This document shows positions 25,459 to 35,395 of a stretch of DNA of 64,000 nucleotides, one piece after another; the stretch's first letter is position 1, and every line of letters starts with the position of its first letter. The notes below the pieces were generated by a model, which worked only from the letters and a program-made list of their open reading frames with translations, was not told the DNA's origin and did not search any database. Where the stretch lies: the NCBI RefSeq assembly GCF_025244725.1, contig NZ_CP104203.1, positions 4,030,001 through 4,094,000 on the forward strand, read 5' to 3'. The DNA is from Chryseobacterium oranimense (lineage in GTDB: Bacteria > Bacteroidota > Bacteroidia > Flavobacteriales > Weeksellaceae). A program made the translations under genes and the position numbers.

Positions 25459-25489
25459 AAAATCATACTGGTTAGTGTGATTTTTTTGC
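25459..25489 (+). terminator. Terminator after second tRNA-Gly
   Basis: AATCATACT and AGTGTGATT pair with one T-G wobble, followed by a T-run. Confidence 0.6.
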
Positions 25490-25495
25490 TTCAAT

Positions 25496-25567
25496 GCCGA
25501 CTTAGCTCAGCGGTAGAGTGCTTCCTTGGTAAGGAAGAGGTCACGGGTTCAAGTCCCGTAGTTGGCT
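25496..25567 (+). tRNA. tRNA-Thr (GGU)
   Basis: 72 nt. Acceptor GCCGACT pairs with AGTTGGC; anticodon stem CTTCC/GGAAG around TTGGTAA, anticodon GGT; T-arm CGGGTTCAAGTCCCG. It is the second threonine isoacceptor of the cluster and is not part of the duplicated unit. Confidence 0.93.
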
Positions 25568-25905
25568 CACCAATTTCCCGAATTTCCTTCGGGATTTTTT
25601 TTGCCCTAAATTCAAATAGCACATCCATTCAAATATCATCCTTTTGAACTTCAGCAAAGAAATATCAGCAGTAAGATAATACACTCGCTCTATCAAATCA
25701 ATCAAAGATTAATTATTTCTTTGCAGCCTCAATATAGATAATCAAATTAAAACTTTGCGTTAAAAACACCTTACTTATTATAAAGGAATTTCTGTTTTTC
25801 GCATAAAGAAATCAGCTTAAAATTTAATTAAATCTGTTTATCTGCTTTTAATGGATGAGGCAGGAACATAAAAAAATTGTTAAATTCGTATAAAATAAGA
25901 TTTTG
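25568..25905. other. Intergenic region before the two-component genes
   Basis: Begins with the tRNA terminator. The remaining 300 bases show no frame and no clean TAnnTTTG box; the promoter of the regulator gene is presumably in the last 60 bases. Confidence 0.5.
25573..25602 (+). terminator. Terminator of tRNA cluster
   Basis: TCCCGAA and TTCGGGA pair around TTTCC, followed by a T-run. Confidence 0.75.
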
Positions 25906-26586
25906 ATGAATATTCTTTTATTGGAAGACGACCTCATTCTTTCCGCGGAACTCTGCAGGTTCCTGGAATCAAACAGCTTTACCTGTGATAAGATCTATGA
26001 CGGCGAAACCTTTCTCCGCCAGATTAAGAACAATACGTATGACCTGTACTTGCTTGATATCAATGTTCCGAAGATAAACGGATTGGATGTCTGCCAGACG
26101 ATTCGTTCTTTTGATAAAAATACCCCTATCATCATTATTTCGGCTTATGGAGATATTTCGGATAAAAAAGATGCTTTTACAAGGCTTGCTGATGATTATC
26201 TGGTAAAGCCTTTCCAGTTTGAGGAACTTCTGTTGAGGATGAATTCGCTGTTAAGGAGAAAAACCCCGTCTGATACTGCAGATCAGGACATTATCAGAGT
26301 AGATGATCTTATCATCAACAAAACTGAACAGAAAGTGTATAGAGCAGGTAACGAAATTGTGCTTACCCTTAAAGAATTTCAGCTGTTGGTTTACCTCGCC
26401 GAAGCGCAGGGCAGAACGGTTTCCAAGCAGCAGATCACAGAACATGTGTGGGAACATAATTTTAATACCAACACCAATACAGTAGAAGTCTATATCAATT
26501 TTCTAAGAAAAAAGATCGATAAGGATTTTAAACTTAAACTCATCCATACCCGCTCAGGTTTCGGGTATTACTTAAGCCCGTTGTAA
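25906..26586 (+). CDS. OmpR-family response regulator (metal efflux type)
   Basis: 226 residues from ATG 25906 (a TTG lies directly before it in frame). An N-terminal receiver domain has the acidic pair E7/D8-D9, the phosphoacceptor D51 (LLDINVP), S79 and K101 (LVKPF). The C-terminal winged helix follows OmpR/PhoB style (LTLKEFQLLVYLAEAQGR, then VEVYINFLRKKID and RSGFGYYL). The gene abuts the sensor kinase: its TAA is immediately followed by the kinase ATG. Given the efflux genes next door it probably is a CzcR/CusR-type activator of them, binding the 11-bp-spaced TTTAAGG repeats upstream of the TolC gene. The metal sensed cannot be read. Confidence 0.93.
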   Translation: MNILLLEDDLILSAELCRFLESNSFTCDKIYDGETFLRQIKNNTYDLYLLDINVPKINGLDVCQTIRSFDKNTPIIIISAYGDISDKKDAFTRLADDYLVKPFQFEELLLRMNSLLRRKTPSDTADQDIIRVDDLIINKTEQKVYRAGNEIVLTLKEFQLLVYLAEAQGRTVSKQQITEHVWEHNFNTNTNTVEVYINFLRKKIDKDFKLKLIHTRSGFGYYLSPL

Positions 26587-27960
26587 ATGTCATTAAAAAG
26601 GAAGATTGCATTAACAATAAGTATAGCTTTTTCCCTGCTTTTTGCAATGGTGATGGCAGTTATTTATATGTCCTTTAACGATTTCAGAAGAGATGAGTTC
26701 AAAGAGCGGTTCAGGCAGCGCCTTGAATTTACTTCACACTTCATTTCAAAATCCAGAAATTTTGAAGAAGAGGCTCCTATTTTTTTTAATGAAAATTCAG
26801 ACAATATCCTCCTTAATGAAACGATTTTGATTTTCAATAGTGATAAGGAGTTGATCTACAGTACGATTAAAGACCGGAATGTTACCTGGGACAGCAATCT
26901 TCTTAAAGATTTGGATGAAAAGAAGATTATATACACTGAAAAAACAGTGCCTGAGATCTATGCAGCACTTCGAAACATTAATGGTAAAAATTATTATATC
27001 CTTACCAGTGCATTTGATTCCAACGGAAAATCCAAGCTTGAATATCTGAAATACCTTCTGATTACTGCTTATGTGATGAGTACCCTTCTGATAGGCTTTT
27101 TCAGCTACTCTTTTATGGGCCAGTTCCTGCGTCCGTTAGAAGATCTGAATAAAGAGATTTCAGAAGTTACAGCCCATAAACTGACCACACAGATTCCTGT
27201 TCAGGAGTCTGATGACGAGATCAACGTTCTGGCAAAGTCTTTTAATACAATGATTGCAAGACTGGATGACGTATTTCAGTCGCAGAAAGATTTTACAGCA
27301 AGTGCATCGCATGAGATCAGGACGCCCATCACGAGAATGGCGTTCCAGCTGGAAAACCTGATCAAGTTTGAAAAACATTCTCCTGAAACACTGGCTTCCC
27401 TGAAGCAAATTCAAAAAGATGTCTATCAGCTTTCCGATCTTACCAATTCTCTTTTGCTGCTTACAAAATTCGATAAGGAAAATATCCAGAGTATTTATGA
27501 AGAAGTGAGGATTGATGAAGTAATATTTGAAGCTTTCGAGGCAGTAGAAAAAAGTTATCCGGCCCTCAAGCTTGATTTTCTTATCTCTGAAGATACTTCG
27601 GAAAACGGACTTCTCACAATAGGCGGCATCCAGTCTCTGTTGGTGATTGTCTTTATCAACCTTTTTAAAAATGCAGCCGTCTATTCGGATGATGCGGAAG
27701 TGGATGTTTTAATAACAGAAACCAACGACCAGTTAACAGTTGATGTCACTTCCCATGGCAATACCATTCCTGAAGAGGAACAGGCTAAACTGTTTGAAGC
27801 TTTTATGAGAGGGCATAATTCTCAGAATATTTCCGGTTCAGGACTTGGTCTTAGGATTGTTAAGAGAATCCTTGAATACCACAACGCAAAAATCAAATAT
27901 TCTGCTCCGGCTGATCATACCAATAATTTCAGCATTATTTTTAATAAACATTTTGACTGA
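26587..27960 (+). CDS. Sensor histidine kinase (metal-sensing type)
   Basis: 457 residues. First membrane helix at about 7-29 (IALTISIAFSLLFAMVMAVIY without its neighbours), a periplasmic sensor domain to about 155, second helix at about 156-178, a HAMP linker (QFLRPLEDLNKEISEV), then HisKA with H242 in SASHEIRTPITRM. The ATPase domain has the N-box LFKNAA and the G-box SGSGLGLRIVKRILE. It would phosphorylate the adjacent OmpR-type regulator. The periplasmic domain lacks obvious His/Cys-rich metal sites, so the signal is inferred only from the neighbouring efflux system. No space separates it from the regulator gene, which implies translational coupling. Confidence 0.92.
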   Translation: MSLKRKIALTISIAFSLLFAMVMAVIYMSFNDFRRDEFKERFRQRLEFTSHFISKSRNFEEEAPIFFNENSDNILLNETILIFNSDKELIYSTIKDRNVTWDSNLLKDLDEKKIIYTEKTVPEIYAALRNINGKNYYILTSAFDSNGKSKLEYLKYLLITAYVMSTLLIGFFSYSFMGQFLRPLEDLNKEISEVTAHKLTTQIPVQESDDEINVLAKSFNTMIARLDDVFQSQKDFTASASHEIRTPITRMAFQLENLIKFEKHSPETLASLKQIQKDVYQLSDLTNSLLLLTKFDKENIQSIYEEVRIDEVIFEAFEAVEKSYPALKLDFLISEDTSENGLLTIGGIQSLLVIVFINLFKNAAVYSDDAEVDVLITETNDQLTVDVTSHGNTIPEEEQAKLFEAFMRGHNSQNISGSGLGLRIVKRILEYHNAKIKYSAPADHTNNFSIIFNKHFD

Positions 27961-28068
27961 TCATAATTTATACTATTCATTTTAATGGTTTAATGAGTGT
28001 ATATTTTTAATCAATTTTTCCAATAAATATAACATTTATCAGTGTTCCTGAAACAAATTTAATTTTTT

Positions 28069-28097
28069 TTTAAGGCTCCTTTAAGGTCATTTTAATC
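28069..28097. promoter_or_regulatory. Candidate response-regulator binding site
   Basis: TTTAAGG at 28069-28075 and again at 28080-28086, spaced 11 bp start to start; a weaker TTTTAAT follows in the same register at 28091. Direct repeats with a one-helical-turn period are typical for OmpR-family sites. It lies 36-64 nt before the TolC start. Confidence 0.6.
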
Positions 28098-28132
28098 GTG
28101 TAAAGGCAATTTTGTACTATAAAAAAGATAGA

Positions 28133-29374
28133 ATGAACAAAATTGCAGGGCTGTTTATTGCCATTTCCTCATTCATGGCGGGACAACAGCAGATGTCACT
28201 TTTGGACTGTGAAGAGGCCTTTCAGAAAAACAACCTTCAGCTTCTTGCAGAACAATACAACATCAATATAGCAGATGCAGACATTCTGCAGGCTAAGATT
28301 TGGGAACTACCACAGCTGAGCGCACAGATCAATGCATACAATCCGGAAGGTAAAAAAGCCTTTGATGTAGGCCATGCCAAAGGAGCAGGGATCACCCAGC
28401 TGATCTATATGGGCGGTAAAAAGAAAAACGAGATTGCCTTTGCAAAATCAAATAAAGAGCTGGCCCAGCTTCAGTTTTCACAGCTTTTAGTGGATTTGAG
28501 AACACAGCTCAGGGCTGCTTATTTCAATTTATATTACGAAAAGCAGAAACTGGATAATACCAATAAGCAGCTGGGATACATGAATGATCTGCTGGATGCT
28601 TACCGGGTACAGTCAGCAAAGGGAAACGTTTCCCTGAAAGACGAAGTAAGATTACAGAGCCTGGTTATTCAGCTTAATAATGATAAGCTGAGCATTAATA
28701 AAAATATCCTTGAATTTGAACAGAATCTGAAAGTACTTACGGGGATTTCAGATGATATAGAGCCGCAGCTTTCCGATGCGGATGCAAAAGGAATTCTTGC
28801 CGCACAGCCATTCGGAGACGAAGATGAACTCAAAAGAAAAGCGCTGGAAAATAACTCCGATTACCAATACTTTCTGAAACTGATTGATAATAGCAAGCTG
28901 TATGCCCAATGGCAGAAATCCCTCAATGTTCCGGATCTTAATGTTGGGGCCGGATGGGATCAGAACGGGGGAACCTTTAAAAATGAGGTCAATCTTATGG
29001 TCGGTATCCCCTTACCCCTATGGAAATCTAATCAGGGAAATGTTGAAAAAGCGAATTATGTTATTCAACAGAACCAGAAAAATGCAGATTACCAAAAGCT
29101 AACGCTTGAAACCAAAGTCCAGGCTGCTTACAAAACATGGAAAAGTCAGTATGACCAGCTTGCTGAGATTAAAACTACAGATCTCACCAACATGGAATTG
29201 GTGTATGACGGGATGTTGAAAAACTTCAGAAAAGGAAACATTAACCTTATAGAGTTTACAGATTTCATGGACAGCTACAGACAAACAGCACTCCAGATCT
29301 ATGATATGAAGAACGAGATTATGCAGTCGGCAGAGCAACTTAATCAACTTATACAAACGAAAATCTTCTATTAA
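28133..29374 (+). CDS. TolC-family outer membrane efflux protein
   Basis: 413 residues from ATG 28133, which starts a signal peptide (MNKIAGLFIAISSFMAGQ); the frame opens further upstream but without a secretion signal. The mature protein has the duplicated coiled-coil and beta-strand plan of outer membrane efflux proteins (for example LDCEEAFQKNNLQLLAEQYN at the start of repeat 1, EVNLMVGIPLPLW before the second half, and VDLRTQLRAAYFNLYYEKQK). It would be the trimeric outer membrane channel of the tripartite metal pump, equivalent to CzcC/CusC. It is the first gene of the efflux operon and has the candidate operator in front; the adaptor gene starts 3 nt after its stop. Confidence 0.9.
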   Translation: MNKIAGLFIAISSFMAGQQQMSLLDCEEAFQKNNLQLLAEQYNINIADADILQAKIWELPQLSAQINAYNPEGKKAFDVGHAKGAGITQLIYMGGKKKNEIAFAKSNKELAQLQFSQLLVDLRTQLRAAYFNLYYEKQKLDNTNKQLGYMNDLLDAYRVQSAKGNVSLKDEVRLQSLVIQLNNDKLSINKNILEFEQNLKVLTGISDDIEPQLSDADAKGILAAQPFGDEDELKRKALENNSDYQYFLKLIDNSKLYAQWQKSLNVPDLNVGAGWDQNGGTFKNEVNLMVGIPLPLWKSNQGNVEKANYVIQQNQKNADYQKLTLETKVQAAYKTWKSQYDQLAEIKTTDLTNMELVYDGMLKNFRKGNINLIEFTDFMDSYRQTALQIYDMKNEIMQSAEQLNQLIQTKIFY

Positions 29375-29377
29375 GCA

Positions 29378-30463
29378 ATGAAAAAATATATAATACCTGT
29401 ACTGATAGCCTTGTCTTTATTGTCATGTGCAAAAAAAGAAGAACAAAAAGCACCGCAGGCCAAGAAAGGCTTTGAGTTGAGCAATACTATGCTGAATTCC
29501 ATTTCTCTGGCTAAAGTTGAAAGAAAAAATGTAGAAGATCAATATAACTTTTACGGAAAAATATCTGCTGATAAGAACAGTTACATTGATGTATATCCTT
29601 TGGTAGGCGGAAATGTTCTAAGCGTTAATGCCGAGCTCGGTGACTATGTAAAAAAAGGACAGGTGCTGGCCACGATCAGAAGTACCGAGCTTGCAGAAGT
29701 TCAAAAAGATGTAAGTGATGCAAAAACGGATTTAGTTGTTGCTCAAAATAACCTTCGTGTAGCCAAAGAAATGTACGAAGGAAAACTGAATACGGAAAGG
29801 GAAGTTCTTGAAGCTAAAAGTGTTCTTCAGAAAGCCCAGGACCAGATGCAGAGAGCTGCTGCCGTAAGTACGGTGTATAATGTGAAAAAAGGAAATATTT
29901 ACAGTGTTGTAGCTCCCATCAGCGGATACATTGTTCAGAAAAATATTAATAAGGATATGCAGCTGAGAAGTGACAGAAGTGAAAATATTTTTGATGTAGC
30001 TAATACAACAAATGTATGGGCTATCATGAATGTAAACGAATCGGATATTGACAAAATAAGCCTGGGAATGAAGGCACAGGTTTCCACACTGTCCTATCCG
30101 GATAAAGTTTTTGATGGGAAAATTGATAAGATATTCAAAATTATTGATCCTGAAACCAATGCCATGCAGGCAAGGGTAGTGCTGGATAACGCCAACGGTC
30201 TTTTAATCCCGGAAAGCAAAGCAACCATCAGGGTTTCAAGCTCGGAAAGCAACACTGCGCTCACTGTACTTTCAAAAGCAGTGATTTTTGATGACAACAG
30301 AAGCTTTGTAGTGGTTTTTAAATCCAGAACAGATATAAAAGTCAAAGAAATAAAAATATTAAAACAGGTGGGGGATATCACCTACGTAGCCGAAGGTCTG
30401 TCTGAAGGGGAAGAAGTGATCACCAATAACCAGCTGTTGATCTACCGTTCCCTGAACAGTTAA
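29378..30463 (+). CDS. Efflux RND periplasmic adaptor subunit (HlyD/CusB type), lipoprotein
   Basis: 361 residues. A lipoprotein signal ends in LLSC with the acylated C17. The adaptor fold is visible in order: barrel-sandwich/lipoyl half (VYPLVGGNVLSVNAELGDYV, then KKGQVLATI), a coiled-coil hairpin (LAEVQKDVSDAKTDLVVAQN...), the second lipoyl half (SVVAPISGYIVQKNINKDM), a beta-barrel (AIMNVNESDIDKISLG) and a membrane-proximal domain. It bridges the TolC-type channel and the RND pump. It is closely linked in the operon: 3 nt after tolC-like and 65 nt before the RND gene. Confidence 0.92.
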   Translation: MKKYIIPVLIALSLLSCAKKEEQKAPQAKKGFELSNTMLNSISLAKVERKNVEDQYNFYGKISADKNSYIDVYPLVGGNVLSVNAELGDYVKKGQVLATIRSTELAEVQKDVSDAKTDLVVAQNNLRVAKEMYEGKLNTEREVLEAKSVLQKAQDQMQRAAAVSTVYNVKKGNIYSVVAPISGYIVQKNINKDMQLRSDRSENIFDVANTTNVWAIMNVNESDIDKISLGMKAQVSTLSYPDKVFDGKIDKIFKIIDPETNAMQARVVLDNANGLLIPESKATIRVSSSESNTALTVLSKAVIFDDNRSFVVVFKSRTDIKVKEIKILKQVGDITYVAEGLSEGEEVITNNQLLIYRSLNS

Positions 30464-30528
30464 TTTAATTAAGGAAATTTTCTAAAATTTCTTTCAACGG
30501 CTTTTTTAGGTCATCAATTTAATCGATC

Positions 30529-33500
30529 ATGAATAAATTCATTAAAAATATAATTGCTTTCTCTTTAAAAAATAAAGCATTTACCTTTATCTGGGTGGCT
30601 ATTCTGGCCATTGCCGGTTTTATAAGCTTCAAAAATATGCCCATTGAAGCTTTCCCCGATGTCACCAATACCCAGATTGTCATTATAACCCAATGGAATG
30701 GACGGAGCGCAGAAGAAGTGGAACGTTTTGTGACTACGCCCATCGAATTGGCCATGAGCCCGGTCCAGAAGAAAACCAGTGTGAGAAGCACTACTATGTT
30801 TGGTCTCTCCATTGTTAAAATTCTTTTCGACGACGGGGTGGATGATACTTTTGCCAGAAATCAGGTCAATAACCAATTAAGAACCGTAAGCCTTCCTGAT
30901 GAGGTGGATCCGGAAGTTCAGCCACCCTACGGGCCTACCGGGGAAATTTTCAGGTATACCCTGGAAAGTAAAACAAAAGATTCAAGAGAATTGCTCACTC
31001 TTCAAAACTGGGTGATCGACCGTGCGTTGAGAGGGGTTCCGGGAGTGGCAGATATCAATGTTTTCGGTGGTCAGGATAAAGTTTTTGAATTGAGCATTGA
31101 TCCGAGAGCCCTGGACAAATACAACCTTACGCCGCTTCAGGTATATGATGCCGTTACCAAAAGCAATTTGAATGTTGGAGGTGATGTTATCGAGAAAAAC
31201 GGACAGGCTTATGTAGTCCGTGGAATAGGATTAGTGAAATCCATAAATGATATCGGCAACATTACCATTCAGAATGATAACGGGAACCCGGTGCTGGTAA
31301 AGAATGTAGCGGATGTTCATGAGAGCTCAATGCCAAGGGTAGGGCAGGCCGGCCTCAATAATCATGAAGATACGGTAGAAGGAATTGTTGTGATGAGAAA
31401 AGGGGAAAATCCTCGGGAAGTTCTGGTGGGTGTAAAAGCAAAGATTAAAGAGCTTAACGAAAAAATCCTTCCAAAGGATGTGAAAATGGTCACGTTCTAC
31501 GACCGTGATAATCTGATGGATTTCACAACCCACACCGTAATGCATAACCTTATTGAAGGAATCATCCTGGTTACCGTGATCGTCCTGATCTTTATGGCAG
31601 ACTGGAGAACCACTCTTATTGTTTCCATTATTATTCCACTTTCCCTGTTGTTTGCATTTTTATGTTTAAAACTGGCAGGAATGAGTGCCAACCTGCTTTC
31701 ATTGGGAGCGGTGGATTTCGGGATCATTATTGACGGAGCCGTCGTCATGGTGGAAGGGCTTTTTGTGATGCTCGATCATAAGGCACTCAAATACGGGACA
31801 GAAAAATTTAATAAGCTGGCCAAAGGAGGCTGGATCAAGCAGACCGGAACAGGTTTGGGAAAAGCAATTTTCTTTTCAAAACTAATCATCATCACATCTC
31901 TGATTCCTATTTTCTCATTCCAGAAAGTGGAAGGGAAAATGTTCTCACCTTTGGCATTCACTTTAGGATTTGCTTTGATAGGCGCACTGATATTCACATT
32001 AACCCTGGTTCCTGTTCTTTCTCATATTTTATTAAACAAGAATGTAAAAGAAAAAAACAACCCGTTTGTGAATTTCTGGGACAGGATTGTACTGAAAGGC
32101 TTCAACTATACTTTTAAACATAAAAGAATGAGTTTAGTGGTTGCAGTTTCCTTCATGGTTGTTACTCTTTTCTCAGGAAAATTCCTGGGGACAGAATTCC
32201 TGCCGCAGCTGAATGAAGGTTCCCTTTGGATCACCGCAGAAATGCCGATGAGCTCATCACTAAAGGAATCCCTGAAAACAGCAGACCTTTTAAAGAAAGA
32301 CATTATGAGCTTTCCCGAAGTTACCGATGTTCTTGCCCAGACAGGAAGAAGCAATGACGGAACAGACCCGAACGGTTTCGGATTTGTACAGTTTGCCGTA
32401 AACCTTAAGCCAAAAGAAGAATGGAAACGAAGCATCAGCTATGAAGAACTCATCGAAGAGATCGATAAAAAGCTCAGAAGTTACCAGGGGATTACCTTCA
32501 ATTATTCCCAGCCCATCTCGGATAACGTAGCGGAAGCTGTAGCCGGTTTCAAAGCGGAAAACGGGATCAAAATCTATGGAGACAACCTTGAAACGCTGGA
32601 TAAACTGGCTGATGAGGTTTTAAAACAGATCAAAGATGTAGACGGGGTAAAAGATCCGGGAATTATTAAAAATATAGGCCAGCCGGAAGTAAGTGTAGTG
32701 CTGGACAGGGATAAAATGGCTGCTTACGGGGTAATGCCCGATGATGCACAGTCTGTGCTGGAAATGGCCTTCGGAGGTAAAACCGCTTCAGAAATGTTTG
32801 ATGGTGAGAGAAAATTCCCGATCCGCCTCAGATATTCCCAGGAGTACAGGAAAGACGAAAATGATATCGCTTCCCTGATGGTTCCTACCCAGGACGGTGC
32901 AAAAATTCCGTTGAAAGAGATCAGTACCATTGTAAAAGATAACGGAGCTGCATTCATTTACAGAGATGATATTAAAAGATATATTGGCGTTAAGTTCTCC
33001 ATTCGCGACCGTGATTTGGGAAGCACCATTGCTGACGCGCAGAAAAAAGTGGCCCATATTGAGCTTCCTGACGGTTACTCTATCGGTTGGACGGGCCAGT
33101 TTGAAAACCAGCAGAGAGCCTCACACAGGCTGGCACAGGTAGTGCCGATCAGTATTCTGGGGATTTTCTTCTTACTGTTTATCCTTTTTGGAAATATGAA
33201 AGATTCATTGCTCGTATTGGCGAATGTACCTTTTGCACTGATCGGAGGGATTATTGCCCTGCATCTTACCAGAATGAATTTTGGAATCTCGGCAGGTGTG
33301 GGAATGATCGCCTTACTCGGAATCTGTATTCAAAATGGGGTAATTCTTATTACGGAATTCCACCAGAATGTTAAGAACGGGCTCAGTTTAGATGACGCCA
33401 TACTCAGTGGGGTGAAATCAAGAACGCGTCCGGTGATTATGACTGCTTTAATGGCCTCAATAGGATTAATGCCCGCTGCATTGTCTACAGGAATCGGCTC

Positions 33501-33627
33501 CGAATCCCAAAAGCCTTTGGCGATTGTAATTATCGGAGGGCTGATTACAGCAACAGTATTGACACTGCTTATTTTCCCGATTATATTCTGGATTTTCAAC
33601 AGGACCAGGAAGTCCCAGCAGATTTAA
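30529..33627 (+). CDS. Heavy-metal efflux RND transporter (CzcA/CusA family)
   Basis: 1032 residues, the usual length. Twelve membrane segments are expected: the first near 15-31 (FTFIWVAILAIAGFISF), further blocks at about 340-540 and 870-1025. The N-terminal AFPDVTNTQIVI and TTPIELAMSPVQ are typical of the heavy-metal subfamily (HME-RND). The TM4 signature is VDFGIIIDGAVVMVEG near residue 395, with the conserved D-F-G and D-G-A-x-x-x-x-E; the residue after the final E is G rather than the usual N of CzcA proteins. It exports a divalent or monovalent metal by proton antiport; which metal is not readable. It ends the efflux operon, followed by a strong terminator. Confidence 0.93.
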   Translation: MNKFIKNIIAFSLKNKAFTFIWVAILAIAGFISFKNMPIEAFPDVTNTQIVIITQWNGRSAEEVERFVTTPIELAMSPVQKKTSVRSTTMFGLSIVKILFDDGVDDTFARNQVNNQLRTVSLPDEVDPEVQPPYGPTGEIFRYTLESKTKDSRELLTLQNWVIDRALRGVPGVADINVFGGQDKVFELSIDPRALDKYNLTPLQVYDAVTKSNLNVGGDVIEKNGQAYVVRGIGLVKSINDIGNITIQNDNGNPVLVKNVADVHESSMPRVGQAGLNNHEDTVEGIVVMRKGENPREVLVGVKAKIKELNEKILPKDVKMVTFYDRDNLMDFTTHTVMHNLIEGIILVTVIVLIFMADWRTTLIVSIIIPLSLLFAFLCLKLAGMSANLLSLGAVDFGIIIDGAVVMVEGLFVMLDHKALKYGTEKFNKLAKGGWIKQTGTGLGKAIFFSKLIIITSLIPIFSFQKVEGKMFSPLAFTLGFALIGALIFTLTLVPVLSHILLNKNVKEKNNPFVNFWDRIVLKGFNYTFKHKRMSLVVAVSFMVVTLFSGKFLGTEFLPQLNEGSLWITAEMPMSSSLKESLKTADLLKKDIMSFPEVTDVLAQTGRSNDGTDPNGFGFVQFAVNLKPKEEWKRSISYEELIEEIDKKLRSYQGITFNYSQPISDNVAEAVAGFKAENGIKIYGDNLETLDKLADEVLKQIKDVDGVKDPGIIKNIGQPEVSVVLDRDKMAAYGVMPDDAQSVLEMAFGGKTASEMFDGERKFPIRLRYSQEYRKDENDIASLMVPTQDGAKIPLKEISTIVKDNGAAFIYRDDIKRYIGVKFSIRDRDLGSTIADAQKKVAHIELPDGYSIGWTGQFENQQRASHRLAQVVPISILGIFFLLFILFGNMKDSLLVLANVPFALIGGIIALHLTRMNFGISAGVGMIALLGICIQNGVILITEFHQNVKNGLSLDDAILSGVKSRTRPVIMTALMASIGLMPAALSTGIGSESQKPLAIVIIGGLITATVLTLLIFPIIFWIFNRTRKSQQI

Positions 33628-33652
33628 ATATTTCTACTATCTATATTAAGAG

Positions 33653-33684
33653 AAGCGCGGCAAACGTAGTTTGCCGCGCTTTTC
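33653..33684 (+). terminator. Terminator of the metal efflux operon
   Basis: AAGCGCGGCAAAC and GTTTGCCGCGCTT pair perfectly around GTA, followed by T residues; an unusually GC-rich stem for this genome. Confidence 0.9.
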
Positions 33685-34063
33685 GCATCGAAATAATGTG
33701 TCTTCTTAAAGTCTCAACCCCTAAAATTTCTTCATCATACCTCGGATATTATATTCAAAATGTCTCTGAAAAAGATTATAATAGAAGGATATGTCAAAAA
33801 AGAAGCTTTATTTATACAGGGTTTATAGTTATATACGGGAAAATAGCTTTTGCGGTTTTATCCAATGGAATCTTAGGGCAAATGAAATATTTTTATATCC
33901 TATACCATTCATAATTAGCCAGATACTTTATGCTTCATCATAAAAACGCTCATATTCATTTTTTTCAATCCGGAAATTTGTGTAAATTTGCAGTCTCAAT
34001 ACATCGAAATATAAGGTTTGTGCTTCTTTGATTGAATATTGAAACTTTTTTAAATAAAAAGGT

Positions 34064-34091
34064 TTTGGTATTTAAAAAATCATTATATTTG
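34064..34091 (+). promoter_or_regulatory. Promoter of tuf
   Basis: TTTG (34064-34067), 16-nt spacer, TATATTTG (34084-34091), 45 nt before the tuf start. The spacer is one base short of the usual range. Confidence 0.65.
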
Positions 34092-34135
34092 CACACCGAA
34101 AAATTGAAAAATAATAAAATAAATAATTTTAAATC

Positions 34136-35341
34136 ATGGCAAAGGAAACGTTTAATCGTAACAAACCACACTTGAACATTGGTACTATTGGTCACGTTGA
34201 CCATGGTAAAACTACACTTACAGCTGCTATTTCTGCTGTATTAGCTAGCAAAGGTCTTGCTGAGAAAAAAGACTTCTCTGCGATTGACTCTGCTCCAGAA
34301 GAAAAAGAAAGAGGTATTACTATCAATACTGCTCACATTGAATACGAAACTGTAAAAAGACACTATGCTCACGTTGACTGTCCAGGTCACGCCGACTATG
34401 TTAAGAACATGGTAACTGGTGCTGCTCAGATGGATGGAGCTATCGTAGTATGTGCTGCAACTGACGGTCCAATGCCTCAGACAAGAGAACATATCCTACT
34501 TTGCCGTCAGGTAAACGTACCTAAGATCGTTGTTTTCATGAACAAAGTTGACATGGTGGATGATCCAGAATTGTTAGAGCTTGTTGAAATGGAACTTAGA
34601 GATCTATTAGCTACTTATGATTTCGACGGAGATAACTCTCCAGTAATTCAAGGTTCTGCTCTTGGTGCACTTACTGCTGCTACTGAAGGTAACTCTGAAG
34701 ATAAATGGTTCAAAACTGTTGAAGCTCTAATGGATGCAGTTGATGAGTGGATCGACGAGCCGGTAAGAGATACTGAAAAGCCATTCTTGATGCCTATCGA
34801 AGACGTATTCTCTATTACAGGTAGAGGTACTGTTGCAACAGGTAGAATCGAAGCTGGTATTATCAACACTGGTGACCCAGTTGATATCGTAGGTATGGGT
34901 GATGAAAAATTAACTTCTACTATTACAGGAGTTGAGATGTTCAGAAAAATCCTAGACAGAGGTGAAGCTGGTGATAACGTAGGTCTATTGTTGAGAGGTA
35001 TTGAAAAAACTGACATCAAGAGAGGTATGGTTATCGCTAAGAAAGACTCTGTGAAGCCACACAAAAAATTCAAAGCATCTGTTTATATCCTTTCTAAAGA
35101 AGAAGGTGGACGTCACACTCCATTCCACAACAAGTACCGTCCTCAGTTCTACGTAAGAACTACTGACGTTACAGGTGAGATCTTCTTACCAGAAGGTGTA
35201 GAAATGGTAATGCCTGGTGATAACTTAGAAATTACTGTAGAATTACTACAACCAATCGCTCTTAACGAGGGTCTTAGATTCGCGATCAGAGAAGGAGGTA
35301 GAACAGTAGGTTCTGGTCAGGTTACTGAAATCCTAGACTAA
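34136..35341 (+). CDS. tuf: Elongation factor Tu
   Basis: 401 residues. GTPase motifs are intact: GHVDHGKT (P-loop), the switch region [14 protein letters not shown] and NKVD. Domain 2 ([20 protein letters not shown]) and domain 3 ([20 protein letters not shown]) follow. It delivers aminoacyl-tRNA to the ribosome. Codon use is strongly biased, as expected of a top-expressed gene. It precedes tRNA-Trp, secE and nusG, a common order in Bacteroidota, and has its own promoter and terminator. Confidence 0.98.
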   Translation: MAKETFNRNKPHLNIGTIGHVDHGKTTLTAAISAVLASKGLAEKKDFSAIDSAPEEKERGITINTAHIEYETVKRHYAHVDCPGHADYVKNMVTGAAQMDGAIVVCAATDGPMPQTREHILLCRQVNVPKIVVFMNKVDMVDDPELLELVEMELRDLLATYDFDGDNSPVIQGSALGALTAATEGNSEDKWFKTVEALMDAVDEWIDEPVRDTEKPFLMPIEDVFSITGRGTVATGRIEAGIINTGDPVDIVGMGDEKLTSTITGVEMFRKILDRGEAGDNVGLLLRGIEKTDIKRGMVIAKKDSVKPHKKFKASVYILSKEEGGRHTPFHNKYRPQFYVRTTDVTGEIFLPEGVEMVMPGDNLEITVELLQPIALNEGLRFAIREGGRTVGSGQVTEILD

Positions 35342-35357
35342 TCATCTTAAAATAAAT

Positions 35358-35391
35358 AAAGCTTCCGGAAGGAAACTCTCGGAAGCTTTTT
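35358..35391 (+). terminator. Terminator after tuf
   Basis: AAAGCTTCCG pairs with CGGAAGCTTT around GAAGGAAACTCT-type loop sequence, followed by Ts. tRNA-Trp begins only a few bases later. Confidence 0.75.
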
Positions 35392-35395
35392 ATCT

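Larger units (their letters stand above)
33628..34135. other. Intergenic region between the efflux operon and tuf
   Basis: Starts with the efflux terminator (33653). A second TAAATTTG box at 33983-33990 may be an extra tuf promoter. A 72-codon frame at 33696 shows no family resemblance and is not accepted as a gene. Confidence 0.5.

Noticed and set aside
33696..33914. 72-codon frame between the efflux operon and tuf
   Set aside because: No promoter or start context, no family resemblance, odd composition.
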